The position numbers and the translations under genes were made by a program. A stretch of 64,000 nt of DNA. Origin: JAOPZW01 sp963806015. Its GTDB lineage: Bacteria; Actinomycetota; Thermoleophilia; Solirubrobacterales; Solirubrobacteraceae. Numbering within the stretch: position 1 is the stretch's first letter; the number at the start of each line of letters is the position of its first letter. Below the pieces are notes generated by a model, which ran no database searches, had not been told where the DNA came from, and saw only the letters and a list, made by a program, of their open reading frames with translations. This document shows positions 22,380 to 32,999 of this stretch, piece by piece. Where the stretch lies: assembly GCA_963806015.1 (NCBI GenBank), contig CAWDWM010000002.1, forward strand, positions 372,001 to 436,000. The letters are read 5' to 3'.

Positions 22380-24020
22380 ATGAAACGCCTTGCCCCGCTC
22401 CTTTGTGCGGTCGTTTCGATCCTCGTTCCGTCCGTCTTCGCCGGCGTCGCGTCGGCCGACGGCTACAACGAGAGCCTGTGCCAGCAGCGTCCGGTCCTGT
22501 GCCGGGACCCCGCCACGTCCATCGGCGAGGACGGGGAGTACACCGGGCACGACGAGCCTTCGGTGGGCTTCGTCTCCAATCGCCCCGGTACCGGCGGCCG
22601 TGACCTGACCTACACGCTCACGCTGCCGCGCAACCCGCCGGTGCGCCCGAACAACGCGGGTACCGCCGGCACGTGGGACTTCCAGCTGCGGGCCACCTTC
22701 TGGATCGGCCTGACCCTGTGCGACAGCGAGTCGTCGCCCAACTTCACCAAGACGTGCGTGCCCAACAGCGATGACAACGCGCGCTTCCGCAGCACCGACC
22801 CGCAGTCGCCGAACTACCTCGGCCGCTCGCCGGGCAACGCGTTCATGGAGTTGCAGTTCTACGAGCCCGGCTGGGTGCCGCAGTTCGACGGCTTCGGCTG
22901 CAGCGCGACGAAGTGGTGCGCCAATCTGACCATCGACAGCCTCTCCGACAATGCCAACACGGGGGTTCCGCAGAACTCCGACTGTCTCGACAACCACTTC
23001 CTGGTCGGCGAGGAGCCGATCAACTGGGCCTACATCACCAAGGACGGCAAGTCGCAGGCACCGGCGAACCCGCTGGCGCTCTCCGACGATCCGACGTTCA
23101 AGGGCCTCAACCCCGACCTGACCAAGGACCTGCTGATGAACCCGGGCGACACCATCCGGGTCTTCATGCACGACACGCCGGCCGGCTACCGGATCGACAT
23201 CCACGACCTGACCACCGGTGGGCACGGGTCGATGACGGCGAGCATCGCCAACGGCTTCGGGCAGGTGCTCTACGAGCCCGACGCGACGCAATGCCATGTC
23301 AGGCCGTATGCGTTTCATCCGATGTACGACTCCGCCGTGCCGCGCGGCAACACGTGGGCCGCGCACACCACGAACGTGAGTGTCTCGGACGAGATCGGCC
23401 ACTTCGAGAACTGCCGCCAGATCGACCCGGCCACTGGGACGTGCCTCCAGGCCGCCGGCGCCGACCCGACGGTCGACGTGGACGACCAGTTCTGTCTCAG
23501 CGGAGCCGACTTCGGGGCGCTGATCCCGATCAACGGCTGCCTCCTCGACGACGGTGACTTCGACGGGACGTCCTACCGCTTCACCTGGCCCGGGACGTTC
23601 CGCAACCCGTTCCTCGATCGCCTCCTGCACCCGACCCCGATGCGGTTCACGGTGCCGACCTCGGGCGGCAGGCCGCTCGAGCAGACCGCGTTCGAAACCG
23701 ACCTGCCGCGCATCGAGCGCGGCGACGAGCCCGGCAATCCGCTGCCGGGCTGCGACGCCCACACGGGCGCCAACTGCGTCAACCCGCCCCCGGGCGCGCA
23801 GTTCTATCCCATCTACACGGCGACCCGCGTGAATGGGACGTGCATGTTGCAGCAGGGCGGCCCGTTCATCCCGGGCACCGTCAACGACTTCGGCGGCACC
23901 TCGAAGTCCGAGTACGGAGACCTGCTGTTCGTCGACTACGCCTCCGCGGGGTTCACGGTCGACACCCGCGCGCAGGACTTCCGCCGCGAGCTGCGGGGAA
24001 GCCCCTGCAGCCGTCGCTGA
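22380..24020 (+). CDS. Large secreted protein of unknown function
   Basis: A 546-residue protein with a clear signal peptide: MKRLAPLLCAVVSILVPS, then a hydrophobic core ending at VASADG, a likely signal-peptidase I site near residue 26. The mature part is rich in Asn, Asp, Gly and Pro and has about 17 cysteines, suggesting disulphides in an extracellular beta-rich fold. I recognise no catalytic motif or named domain. The ATG is preceded by CGGAGGG. Lower hydrophobicity and more AAC/GAC codons than its neighbours fit an exported protein. Confidence 0.75.
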   Translation: MKRLAPLLCAVVSILVPSVFAGVASADGYNESLCQQRPVLCRDPATSIGEDGEYTGHDEPSVGFVSNRPGTGGRDLTYTLTLPRNPPVRPNNAGTAGTWDFQLRATFWIGLTLCDSESSPNFTKTCVPNSDDNARFRSTDPQSPNYLGRSPGNAFMELQFYEPGWVPQFDGFGCSATKWCANLTIDSLSDNANTGVPQNSDCLDNHFLVGEEPINWAYITKDGKSQAPANPLALSDDPTFKGLNPDLTKDLLMNPGDTIRVFMHDTPAGYRIDIHDLTTGGHGSMTASIANGFGQVLYEPDATQCHVRPYAFHPMYDSAVPRGNTWAAHTTNVSVSDEIGHFENCRQIDPATGTCLQAAGADPTVDVDDQFCLSGADFGALIPINGCLLDDGDFDGTSYRFTWPGTFRNPFLDRLLHPTPMRFTVPTSGGRPLEQTAFETDLPRIERGDEPGNPLPGCDAHTGANCVNPPPGAQFYPIYTATRVNGTCMLQQGGPFIPGTVNDFGGTSKSEYGDLLFVDYASAGFTVDTRAQDFRRELRGSPCSRR

Positions 24021-24097
24021 CGCGCTGAGCCGGCGTTCCTCGGGGCGGCTCGCGGGCCGCCCCGAGGGCGTCGCGCTGAACGTGCCACGCTGCCGGG

Positions 24098-24313
24098 GTG
24101 GCCGACCTTCCCATTCGTGGCGAGAGCATCCGCTTGGGCCAGGCTCTGAAGTTCTCGGGCCTGGCCGAGTCCGGCGGGGAGGCGCGAGCGCTCCTGGAGC
24201 AGGGCGCGGTGACCGTCAACGGCGAGGTCGAGACGCGCCGCGGGCGCCAGCTGCACCACGGCGACGTCGTCGCGCTCGGCGAGGACGCCCTGCGGGTGGT
24301 GGCGGAGACCTAG
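24098..24313 (+). CDS. S4 RNA-binding domain protein (YbcJ-like)
   Basis: A 71-residue protein consisting almost entirely of an S4 domain: IRLGQALKFSGLAESGGEAR, ALLEQGAVTVNGEVETRRGR, then LHHGDVV. This small family binds structured RNA and may act in ribosome or tRNA metabolism. It starts with GTG 24098. The stop TAG overlaps the stop of the convergent gene in CTAG 24310-24313. Confidence 0.87.
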   Translation: MADLPIRGESIRLGQALKFSGLAESGGEARALLEQGAVTVNGEVETRRGRQLHHGDVVALGEDALRVVAET

Positions 24314-25141
24314 CGGTAGCCCTGCTTGTGCAGGAAGGCCAGCAGCTTGGCGTCGAAGCTGCGCGGCGCGCGCCCGGAGGCGGTGCGCAGGTCGCCGCGC
24401 TTGCGCGCCCGCGCCAGATACGGGCGCACCTCGCGCCCGCGGCCCAGCAGGTAGAGATCGGCGACGTAGGCCGCGACCGGGCCGAGCGTCTCGAAGTGGC
24501 CGCGCCGGGCCCGGGCCAGCGTGTGCAGCGCGTCCTTGGCGTTCTTGCGCGCCAGCGCCGGGAAGCGCCGCGTGACGTCGCGGAAGGAGCCCGTGGCCGT
24601 GACGTCGTAGTCGAGGACGAGCGGCGGGTGGAACGAGCCCGCGAACGACGCGAAGGCATAGGAGAAAGCGTCGTCGGCGGTGACGAAATCCGGGCGCCCG
24701 TCGCCGTCGAGGTCCTTCAGGTCGTAGCCGATGTTGCCCCACGAGCTCTCGACCGGCGCGTACGTCGTGCCGTCGAAGCGCAGGATCTCGGTCAGCGCGC
24801 AGCAATGCGCCCCGCCCGTGTAGACGTCGACGAGGACCTCGGGCTCCCCGTCGGCGTCGAGATCGACGACCTGCAGCGGCGCGTCGCGCTTGCCCGAGGC
24901 GGCGTAGATGCAGCCGTCCTCGGTGCACGGGCTGCCGGCGGGGATGGGCGAGCCGTCGAAGGCCGGGGCCGCGGCCCGGTCCACCACCAGGTGCGGATCC
25001 TTGTTGCCGAACTCGGCCGCCGCCCAGGTCAGCGTGGCCTGAACGGCGCCGGCCGACGCCGTGGCGCTGCCGCCGTCCGTCGCGCTCGCGGCGCCCGGCA
25101 CGAGCAGTGCCAGCGCAAGCGCCGCTCCGAGCAGCAGCGCG

Positions 25142-25164
<23 letters not shown>
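24310..25164 (-). CDS. Secreted FG-GAP/VCBS-like repeat protein
   Basis: A 284-residue exported protein with signal peptide MRARRRRSALLLGAALALALL and a likely cleavage after ASA. Two calcium-binding-type repeats typical of FG-GAP/VCBS blades are visible: VVDLDADGEPEVLVD and LKDLDGDGRPDFVTA. A CC pair (AHCCALTE) lies between them. The C-terminal third is helical and basic. The start overlaps the 3' end of the topoisomerase III gene by 23 bp, so it may be expressed from that transcript. Binding partner unknown. Confidence 0.78.
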
Positions 25165-27391
<2,227 letters not shown>

Positions 27392-27408
27392 GGACGCCGG
27401 AGGGTAGC

Positions 27409-28557
27409 TCAGGCGGCGCAGGCCCCTGTCGCCACCGTGCCACTCCCGGCGCGGCCGAGGTCACGCTCGACGACCGCGTTGGGCACCGCGTAGCCGCCGC
27501 GCGGGCCGCTGCGGGTGGCCGCGAACACGGTCCCCAGCACCCGCCCGCGGGCGTCGACCACCGGGCCGCCGGAGTTGCCCGGGCGCACGGTGCCGCGCAG
27601 GGTGACGATCGATCGCTGCACCGGCCCGTCGCCGTACGCGTTCTGCGTGATCACGGGGCGCGTGGACCCCAGACGGGCGGGGCGCACGTCGTAGGGACCG
27701 TTCTGCGGGAAGCCCAGGATCGCCCCCGACACGCCGCTGCGCGGGTCCGGGGCGATGGGCAGCGCGCGCCCGCCGAGACCGTCGACGCGCAGGATGGCGA
27801 CGTCGTCGTGGGGGTCGAAGACGACGGCGTGCGCGGCGCGCATGGGCCCCGACCCGCCGAGCTGCACCGTCGTGTCGCTCTGGCCCGCGACGACGTGCGC
27901 GTTGGTCACCACCAGGCCGTCGCGGGCGATCCAGCCCGAGCCCTCGACCCCCAGCCCGCAGGCGGTCCCCTGGATCTTGACCACGCCGCGGGCCGCGGCG
28001 CGCACCTCGGGGTCGCGCGCGATCGCCGCCCGCGGCGCCGGCAGATCGATGGGCGGGCCGTCGATCCGCGGGAAGGGATCGAAGCGCGCCAGCGCATTGA
28101 GGATGGGGCCCGACGGCGGCAGCACGTCGTTGAGCGTGCGCAGGATGCTCGAGCGCTGGATGTCGTCGCGTAGGCCGCGCGTTTGAGGCGACTGCAGCGC
28201 CACGGAGCCGCCGAGCCACACCAGCCCCAGCGCCACCCCCGTGCTCAGCAGGGCGCCCGCCAGCCCGTCCACCAGCCCCAGCGACGGAGCCGTCACCCGG
28301 CGGCGCAGTCCGTAGCCCAGGCGCTCGAGCACCGAGCCGAAGAGCATCCCGCCGATGAGGGCGCCGGCGAGGCCGAAGAGCGGCGCGTAGGGCGACTCCG
28401 AGCCCGCCGAGACGACGGCCTGGCCCAGGCGGGCGCCGACGAACAGGCCCGCGGCGAAGCCGGCGAGCGTCGCGGCACCGACCACGAAACCCTGGAAGTA
28501 GCCCGCGACCGCCGTGGTGAGGGTCAGAGCGACGATGATCCAGTCGAGCGCGGTCAT
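27409..28557 (-). CDS. MarP-type membrane serine protease with CvpA domain
   Basis: A 382-residue protein. The first 120 residues contain four transmembrane helices of the CvpA/colicin V production type (MTALDWIIVALTL onward). A periplasmic trypsin-fold protease follows. The catalytic triad is complete: His221 in VVTNAHVVAG, Asp252 in DPHDDVAILR and Ser329 in RPGNSGGPVV. A cysteine in GTACGLGVEGSGW may form the regulatory disulphide known for mycobacterial MarP, which supports acid and oxidative stress resistance. It is divergent from a penicillin-binding protein gene, which suits a cell-envelope role. Confidence 0.9.
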   Translation of the reverse strand: MTALDWIIVALTLTTAVAGYFQGFVVGAATLAGFAAGLFVGARLGQAVVSAGSESPYAPLFGLAGALIGGMLFGSVLERLGYGLRRRVTAPSLGLVDGLAGALLSTGVALGLVWLGGSVALQSPQTRGLRDDIQRSSILRTLNDVLPPSGPILNALARFDPFPRIDGPPIDLPAPRAAIARDPEVRAAARGVVKIQGTACGLGVEGSGWIARDGLVVTNAHVVAGQSDTTVQLGGSGPMRAAHAVVFDPHDDVAILRVDGLGGRALPIAPDPRSGVSGAILGFPQNGPYDVRPARLGSTRPVITQNAYGDGPVQRSIVTLRGTVRPGNSGGPVVDARGRVLGTVFAATRSGPRGGYAVPNAVVERDLGRAGSGTVATGACAA

Positions 28558-28590
28558 CAGGGGGGCGCGCAGGCTACCCTCCGGAGCGAG

Positions 28591-30390
28591 TTGAACACGC
28601 AGGAGAGCTCAGCCGGGGGGCCGGGACGGGGCGGGCGACCTCCGTCACGGACCGGGCGTACAGGACCCCATCGCCCGCCGCCGGCGCGCCGCCGGCCCGC
28701 CCGCCCGCAGCGCCTCGCCGCCGTGCTCGCCGTGTGCGCCTTGGCGTTCATCGTCGGCCTGGTCCTGGGCGCCCGCCACACCTCGCCCGCGCAGGCCCAC
28801 GCCGAGCGCTTCGCGACCGCCTGGGCGCATGGCGACTACGCCGCGATGTACTCCGAGCTCACCCCGGGCGATCGCGGGCGCGTGCCACGGGCGCGCTTCA
28901 TCGCCGCCTACCAGGAGGCGATGAACACCGCTACCGCGGCGAAGGTCGACACGGCCAAGCCGCGCAAGGACGGCGACGCCTATCGCGTGCCGGTCCACAT
29001 CCCGACCCGGGCGTTCGGCACCGTCGCGGGCGAGGTCGTGCTGCCGGCGACCGGCGAGGGCATCGACTGGTCGCGCGCCCTCGTGTTCCCGGGGCTCGGG
29101 GTCGGTGAGCGCCTGCGCCGCGTCACGCGGATGCCCACGCGCGCGACGTTGCTGGCCCGCGACCGCACGGTGCTGGCCAAGGGCGACGATCGCGCCTCGG
29201 CCTCGCTGCTGGCGCCTCAGGTCGTCGGCCAGCTCGGCCCGATCCCGCCCGAGCGCCGCGACGAGCTCGCCGCGCTCGGCGTGCCCGCCGACGCCGAGGT
29301 CGGCGTCTCGGGCCTCGAGCGGATCTTCGACGAACGCCTGCTCGGCACGCCCGGCGGCGAGCTCGTCGCCGGCGCGCGCGTCCTCAAGCGCACGAATCCT
29401 CAGCAGGCGCCGGCGGTACGCACGACGATCTCGCTGCCGGTCGAGCAGGCGGCGGTCACCGCGCTCGGCGGGCGCCTGGGCGGCATCGTCGCGCTGGCGC
29501 CGCGCACCGGCGAGGTGCTCGCCTTCTCGGGGATCGCCTTCTCGGGCCTGCAGCCCCCGGGGTCGACGTTCAAGATGGTCACCACGACGGGCGCGCTGGA
29601 GGCCGGGATCACCAACCCGCAGAAGAGCTATCCGGTGCAGACCAAGGCCGTCCTGGAAGGCGTCGACCTCGAGAACGCCAACGGCGAGTACTGCGGCGGC
29701 TCGCTGATCATCTCCTTCGCGAAGTCCTGCAACTCCGTCTTCGCCCCGCTCGGGGTCCAGCTCGGCGCCAAGCGCCTCGTGGCCACCGCCGAGCACTTCG
29801 GCTTCAACGCGCCACCCGACATCGCCGGCGCGGCCGAGAGCACGATCCCGGCCGCCGGCGACATCGGCGACGACCTGGCGGTCGGGTCGTCGGCCATCGG
29901 CCAGGGCCGCGTGCAGGCGACGGCGCTGCAGATGGCGACGATCGCCGGCGCCATCGGCCTGCGCGGGCGCCGGCCCCACCTCACGCTCGACTACGCCGCG
30001 GCCCACGGCCACGCCGCGAGCACCGAGCAGGCCACCACCCCGCGCGTGGCGCGCACGATGGAGCGCCTCATGCTGGCCGTGGTCCGCGGCGGCACCGGCG
30101 TCCGCGCCGCGATCCCGGGTGTCCAGGTGGCGGGCAAGACCGGCACCGCGGAGCTGCGCACGACCACGAAGTGCCAGCCCGACCCCGAGAACCCCGAGTC
30201 CTGCCCACCCGAGGACCAGGCCAACGACCCGACCGACACCGACGCCTGGTTCGCGGCGTACGCCCCGGCGGGCAAGGGCCGCCCCCACGTCGCGGTCGGC
30301 GTGCTCCTGGTCGCCTCGGGCGCCGGGGGCGACACCGCGGCGCCGGCGGCGCGCGAGGTGCTGCTCGCGGGGTTGAAGGCGACGAAGTAG
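28591..30390 (+). CDS. Penicillin-binding protein, monofunctional transpeptidase (class B-like)
   Basis: I choose TTG 28591, which follows CGGAG and gives 599 residues; GTG 28723 is an alternative at the membrane helix. Residues 41-60 are the membrane anchor. Residues 65-160 resemble the NTF2-like N-terminal domain of MecA/PbpA types. The transpeptidase motifs are intact: S325-T-F-K328 in QPPGSTFKMV, S379-C-N381 in AKSCNSVF, and K516-T-G in VAGKTGTAEL. It cross-links peptidoglycan outside the membrane. Element B starts six bases after its stop codon. Confidence 0.9.
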   Translation: MNTQESSAGGPGRGGRPPSRTGRTGPHRPPPARRRPARPQRLAAVLAVCALAFIVGLVLGARHTSPAQAHAERFATAWAHGDYAAMYSELTPGDRGRVPRARFIAAYQEAMNTATAAKVDTAKPRKDGDAYRVPVHIPTRAFGTVAGEVVLPATGEGIDWSRALVFPGLGVGERLRRVTRMPTRATLLARDRTVLAKGDDRASASLLAPQVVGQLGPIPPERRDELAALGVPADAEVGVSGLERIFDERLLGTPGGELVAGARVLKRTNPQQAPAVRTTISLPVEQAAVTALGGRLGGIVALAPRTGEVLAFSGIAFSGLQPPGSTFKMVTTTGALEAGITNPQKSYPVQTKAVLEGVDLENANGEYCGGSLIISFAKSCNSVFAPLGVQLGAKRLVATAEHFGFNAPPDIAGAAESTIPAAGDIGDDLAVGSSAIGQGRVQATALQMATIAGAIGLRGRRPHLTLDYAAAHGHAASTEQATTPRVARTMERLMLAVVRGGTGVRAAIPGVQVAGKTGTAELRTTTKCQPDPENPESCPPEDQANDPTDTDAWFAAYAPAGKGRPHVAVGVLLVASGAGGDTAAPAAREVLLAGLKATK

Positions 30391-30396
30391 CGGCGG

Positions 30397-30626
30397 CGCG
30401 AACAGCGTCACCGAAGGGAGGGAGTCAGCGGCGGGGCGGGCGCCTCTGGTGCGCCGGAGGGGGTGTGCGGCGTTATTCATCTATGCGATGAATTTGAGCG
30501 CACACCCCCTGACGCCCGCCGCAGCGGTGACGAAACGCCCTCGAACTGCGCAGAAACCCCGCGCGCTCCGGGGACCGTCACCAGCGCGGGGACACCCTCC
30601 CCTCGATGCGGCAGTAAGCGCCGCAC
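30397..30626. repeat. Intergenic structured element B (convergent gap)
   Basis: The left terminus (30397-30424) reads AACAGCGTCACCGAAGGG. The right terminus (30594-30626) read on the minus strand gives TTACTGCCGCATCGAGGG, almost the left end of element D. Inside are nested stems: GGGGGTGTGCG against CGCACACCCCC around an inner ATTCATC-TATGC-GATGAAT hairpin (30475-30493). GGTGACG and CGTCACC then enclose a segment containing CGAACTGCG, which recurs in A and D. It fills the gap between the PBP and the convergent lipoprotein gene. No coding frame is convincing. Confidence 0.65.
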
Positions 30627-30665
30627 AGCCCCACCCGCGCCCGCGGAGGACGCGGCGAACCAGAG

Positions 30666-31223
30666 CTACACGTCGAGGTCGACGGAGCCCGTCGGGCCGC
30701 TGCCGTTGGGCGGCGGGATCCGGAGCTCCAGGGGGCGGTTCTGGAAGTTGGCGACCGGGATCTTGAAGAGGAGCATCGCGCCCTGGATCGTGTTCGCGCC
30801 CGCCGGGCTGTCGGGGTAGGGGAGGATGTCCTTGGGCTGCAGGACGACCGGGCGGTAGACGAAGACGTTCTTCGGCCCCATCGCGATCGGGCGGTAGATG
30901 TTGCCCTGGGTGTCGCGGATCGAATAGCCGTTGGTGGCCGGCTCGGGCTTGTCGGAGGTGTTCTCGACGCGCATGAAGACGGCGAACCAGTTTTCCTTGG
31001 GGCCCAGTTGCTGATCGGCGGGCAGGTCGACGAGGTAGCCGCTGTCCTCGCGATCGGTCGGGTTCAGCAGGCGCGAGATCTGGACCTGGTACTTCAGGTC
31101 GCCGACGTCGATGTAGATGCCCTCCGTCGTGCCGTGGAGGGTCACCTCCTCCTTGTTGCCGCAGGCGCCGACGGCGAGGGCCGCAAGGGCGATGAGCGCG
31201 GACATGAGGAGGCGCCTGAACAC
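30666..31223 (-). CDS. Lipoprotein of unknown function
   Basis: GTG 31223 gives 185 residues with a lipoprotein signal: MFRRLLMSALIALAALAVGACG, written here in pieces as FRRLL, a hydrophobic core and the lipobox AVGAC; ATG 31205 is a shorter start. The mature domain is beta-rich, with WFAVFMRVENTSDKP and IRDTQGNIYRPI, resembling DUF4352/immunoglobulin-like extracellular domains. I cannot assign the family firmly. It lies 14 nt downstream of the SRPBCC gene on the same strand and probably shares its transcript. Confidence 0.75.
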   Translation of the reverse strand: MFRRLLMSALIALAALAVGACGNKEEVTLHGTTEGIYIDVGDLKYQVQISRLLNPTDREDSGYLVDLPADQQLGPKENWFAVFMRVENTSDKPEPATNGYSIRDTQGNIYRPIAMGPKNVFVYRPVVLQPKDILPYPDSPAGANTIQGAMLLFKIPVANFQNRPLELRIPPPNGSGPTGSVDLDV

Positions 31224-31237
31224 GGGCGACGCGGATC

Positions 31238-31768
31238 CTATCGGTGGAAGGGCGAACCGGTCGCCGGTTTGCGGGAACCCCCGGCGAGCGACGGGCGCGC
31301 TCCGCGACCGCGGTCCTCCTCGAGGATGTCGCGCAGGCGCCGCATCGACTTCTTGAGCTTGCGCTTCATCCACCCGCGGGCGCCGAAGGATTCGAGGAAG
31401 CGATCGGTGAGGGTCTTGGGCTCGGTCAGCAGCGTGAACCGCACGCGCGTGGTGCCGGCGGACCCCTGGTCGAGGTCGTAGACGCCGAGCGAGCGGATGC
31501 GGTTGAACTTGCCGCCGCGGCCCGCCTCGCTGATGCGCCGAGGGCGCTCGAACTCGATCACCGTCGTGTCGCCCCACGGGAAGCGGTTGAAGGGCATCTT
31601 CAGCCGGAACCGCGCGCCGGCGCCGTAGCCGTAGGTGTCCTCGCGCGTCAGCCGCCAGTCGACCATGAAGTGATCGTTGAACTCGGCGTGGTTGGCGATG
31701 TCGGCCAGGTACTCGAAGACCTCCTCGCGCGGACGGGCGATGATGATCTCGACGCTGACGGGATCCAC
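31238..31768 (-). CDS. SRPBCC-family (polyketide cyclase/START-like) protein
   Basis: I use GTG 31768, giving 176 residues that begin MDPVSVEIIIARPREEVFEYLADIANHAEFND in pieces, a typical START/Bet v1 N-terminus (EVFEYLADIAN). The fold makes a hydrophobic cavity that binds lipids or small molecules. A central beta sheet includes TTVIEFERPRRI and TRVRFTLLTEP, and a long C-terminal helix lies at RFLESFGARGWMKRKLKKS. The basic tail is unconserved. It is followed by the lipoprotein gene and preceded by a small zinc-ribbon gene. Confidence 0.8.
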   Translation of the reverse strand: MDPVSVEIIIARPREEVFEYLADIANHAEFNDHFMVDWRLTREDTYGYGAGARFRLKMPFNRFPWGDTTVIEFERPRRISEAGRGGKFNRIRSLGVYDLDQGSAGTTRVRFTLLTEPKTLTDRFLESFGARGWMKRKLKKSMRRLRDILEEDRGRGARPSLAGGSRKPATGSPFHR

Positions 31769-31794
31769 GGCGCGGGAGTGTACCCGCGGGTCCG

Positions 31795-32055
31795 TCAGGC
31801 GGCCCGTCGCCGAACCGTGTGCCCGCGCTCGGAGTGGTGGACGACCTCCGAGCTCTCGGGGCGGTCGGCGCGGCGGGGCCGGCAGAGGTCGCACAGGAGC
31901 GCGCCGCCGGCGAAGAGATGCACCCGCTCGCCGACCAGTGGGGTGCGCCCGCAGTCGTCGCAATTCGCCCGTCCGGCGGCCAGCGCACCCACGCTCTTGC
32001 GCAGCAATTCCCGCTCGAGATCGCCTTCGGAGATGCCGAGCAGGGGCCGCAACAT
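31795..32055 (-). CDS. Small zinc-ribbon protein
   Basis: An 86-residue protein with two CxxC knuckles, NCDDCGRTPLVGERVH and LLCDLCRP, about 20 residues apart. This is the spacing of a treble-clef or zinc-ribbon fold. A short helix precedes it and a basic tail ends the protein. Structural or nucleic-acid binding is likely but untested. It is divergent from the FHA gene, whose product also carries a zinc ribbon, and is 26 nt upstream of the SRPBCC gene. Confidence 0.72.
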   Translation of the reverse strand: MLRPLLGISEGDLERELLRKSVGALAAGRANCDDCGRTPLVGERVHLFAGGALLCDLCRPRRADRPESSEVVHHSERGHTVRRRAA

Positions 32056-32124
32056 GGGGTAGGCGTTCGCCGCCGGCCGCCCGCCTCCTGCCGCGTGCCG
32101 CTCGTCGCAGGGCCGTTGACGCTG

Positions 32125-32150
32125 GTTTTCTGGTTCGGTATCTCGGGTAG
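32125..32150 (+). promoter_or_regulatory. SigB/SigF-type promoter candidate before the FHA gene
   Basis: GTTT (32125-32128), a 16-nt spacer and GGGTAG (32145-32150) match the stress sigma consensus except for the last base. It points toward the FHA gene, whose ATG is about 150 nt downstream in a divergent intergenic region. A TTGACA hexamer at 32226-32231 is nearer to the gene, but no good -10 box lies at the right distance from it. Confidence 0.42.
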
Positions 32151-32301
32151 CTCAAATTAGGTTGACGTCCGGTCCAGCGGGGGGCAAAGGCCCGATAAAC
32201 AAGCCAAATTCCGCCATCGGGCCGATTGACACCGTCGTTATCATCGTCACAAGCAGGCGGCCGAGACCCGGCCGTTTCTGCCGACGGAAGAGGGAGCGGA
32301 G

Positions 32302-32877
32302 ATGGAGTCAATGATGTCGGGCACCCTGGCTGGGACGGGGTCGTTCCGCTGTGAGGAGTGCGGCTACGTGGTGAATCTCGCCGCGGCCGACGAATTGCCC
32401 GCTTGCCCGGGCTGCGGTGGCTCGCGGTTCACGCGCGCCTCGCTCTTCGCAGGGGCGCGTTTCCAGCGCAAGGCCGGCGATGCCCCCACGGTGGAGGAGC
32501 GCGACGCGCTCCTGGCCGAGGCGCGCGAGCGCCTCGAGGGCCCTGGTCAGTTCCTGGCCTGGGCCGACGGCGATGAGATCCGCATCGTCAGTTTGGACCG
32601 CGAATGGACGCGGGTGGGTCGCAGTCTCGCAGCCGACGTGCGCTTCGACGACCCGACCGTGTCGCGCCGGCATGCGCTGATAGTGCGCCAGGCCGACGGC
32701 GTCCGCGTCCTCGACGACCGCAGCCTCAACGGCGTGTTCGTCAACGGCGAGCGAGTCGAGTGGCGGGTGCTGCGCGACGGCGACGAGATCGTCGTCGGGC
32801 GCTACCGGCTGCACTTCCTGGAGGCGCAGGTGGCCATGGAGGCCGCCGGCACCACCCATCGGGAGTCCATCAGCTAA
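32302..32877 (+). CDS. Zinc-ribbon and FHA domain protein
   Basis: The 191-residue protein has an N-terminal zinc ribbon (FRCEECGYVVNL, then LPACPGCGGS) and a helical linker (EERDALLAEARERLEG). A C-terminal forkhead-associated domain contains TRVGRSLAADVRFDDPTVSRRHALI and RSLNGVFVNGERV, listed in pieces of the full motif G-R-S, S-R-R-H and N-G. FHA domains bind phosphothreonine, so it probably acts downstream of a Ser/Thr kinase. The ATG at 32302 follows GGGAGCGGAG. A ParA ATPase gene follows 122 nt later. Confidence 0.9.
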   Translation: MESMMSGTLAGTGSFRCEECGYVVNLAAADELPACPGCGGSRFTRASLFAGARFQRKAGDAPTVEERDALLAEARERLEGPGQFLAWADGDEIRIVSLDREWTRVGRSLAADVRFDDPTVSRRHALIVRQADGVRVLDDRSLNGVFVNGERVEWRVLRDGDEIVVGRYRLHFLEAQVAMEAAGTTHRESIS

Positions 32878-32999
32878 GGCCGTCTTCGGGCCGGCAGGCC
32901 CGTGGAGGAGAGGGAACGGAGGGGCTCGGGCCAGCGGGATTCCGAGCCCTCTCCGCCCGCCCGGACCGCTTCGGCGCAGCCCTCGCTAGAGTCGCGGAC

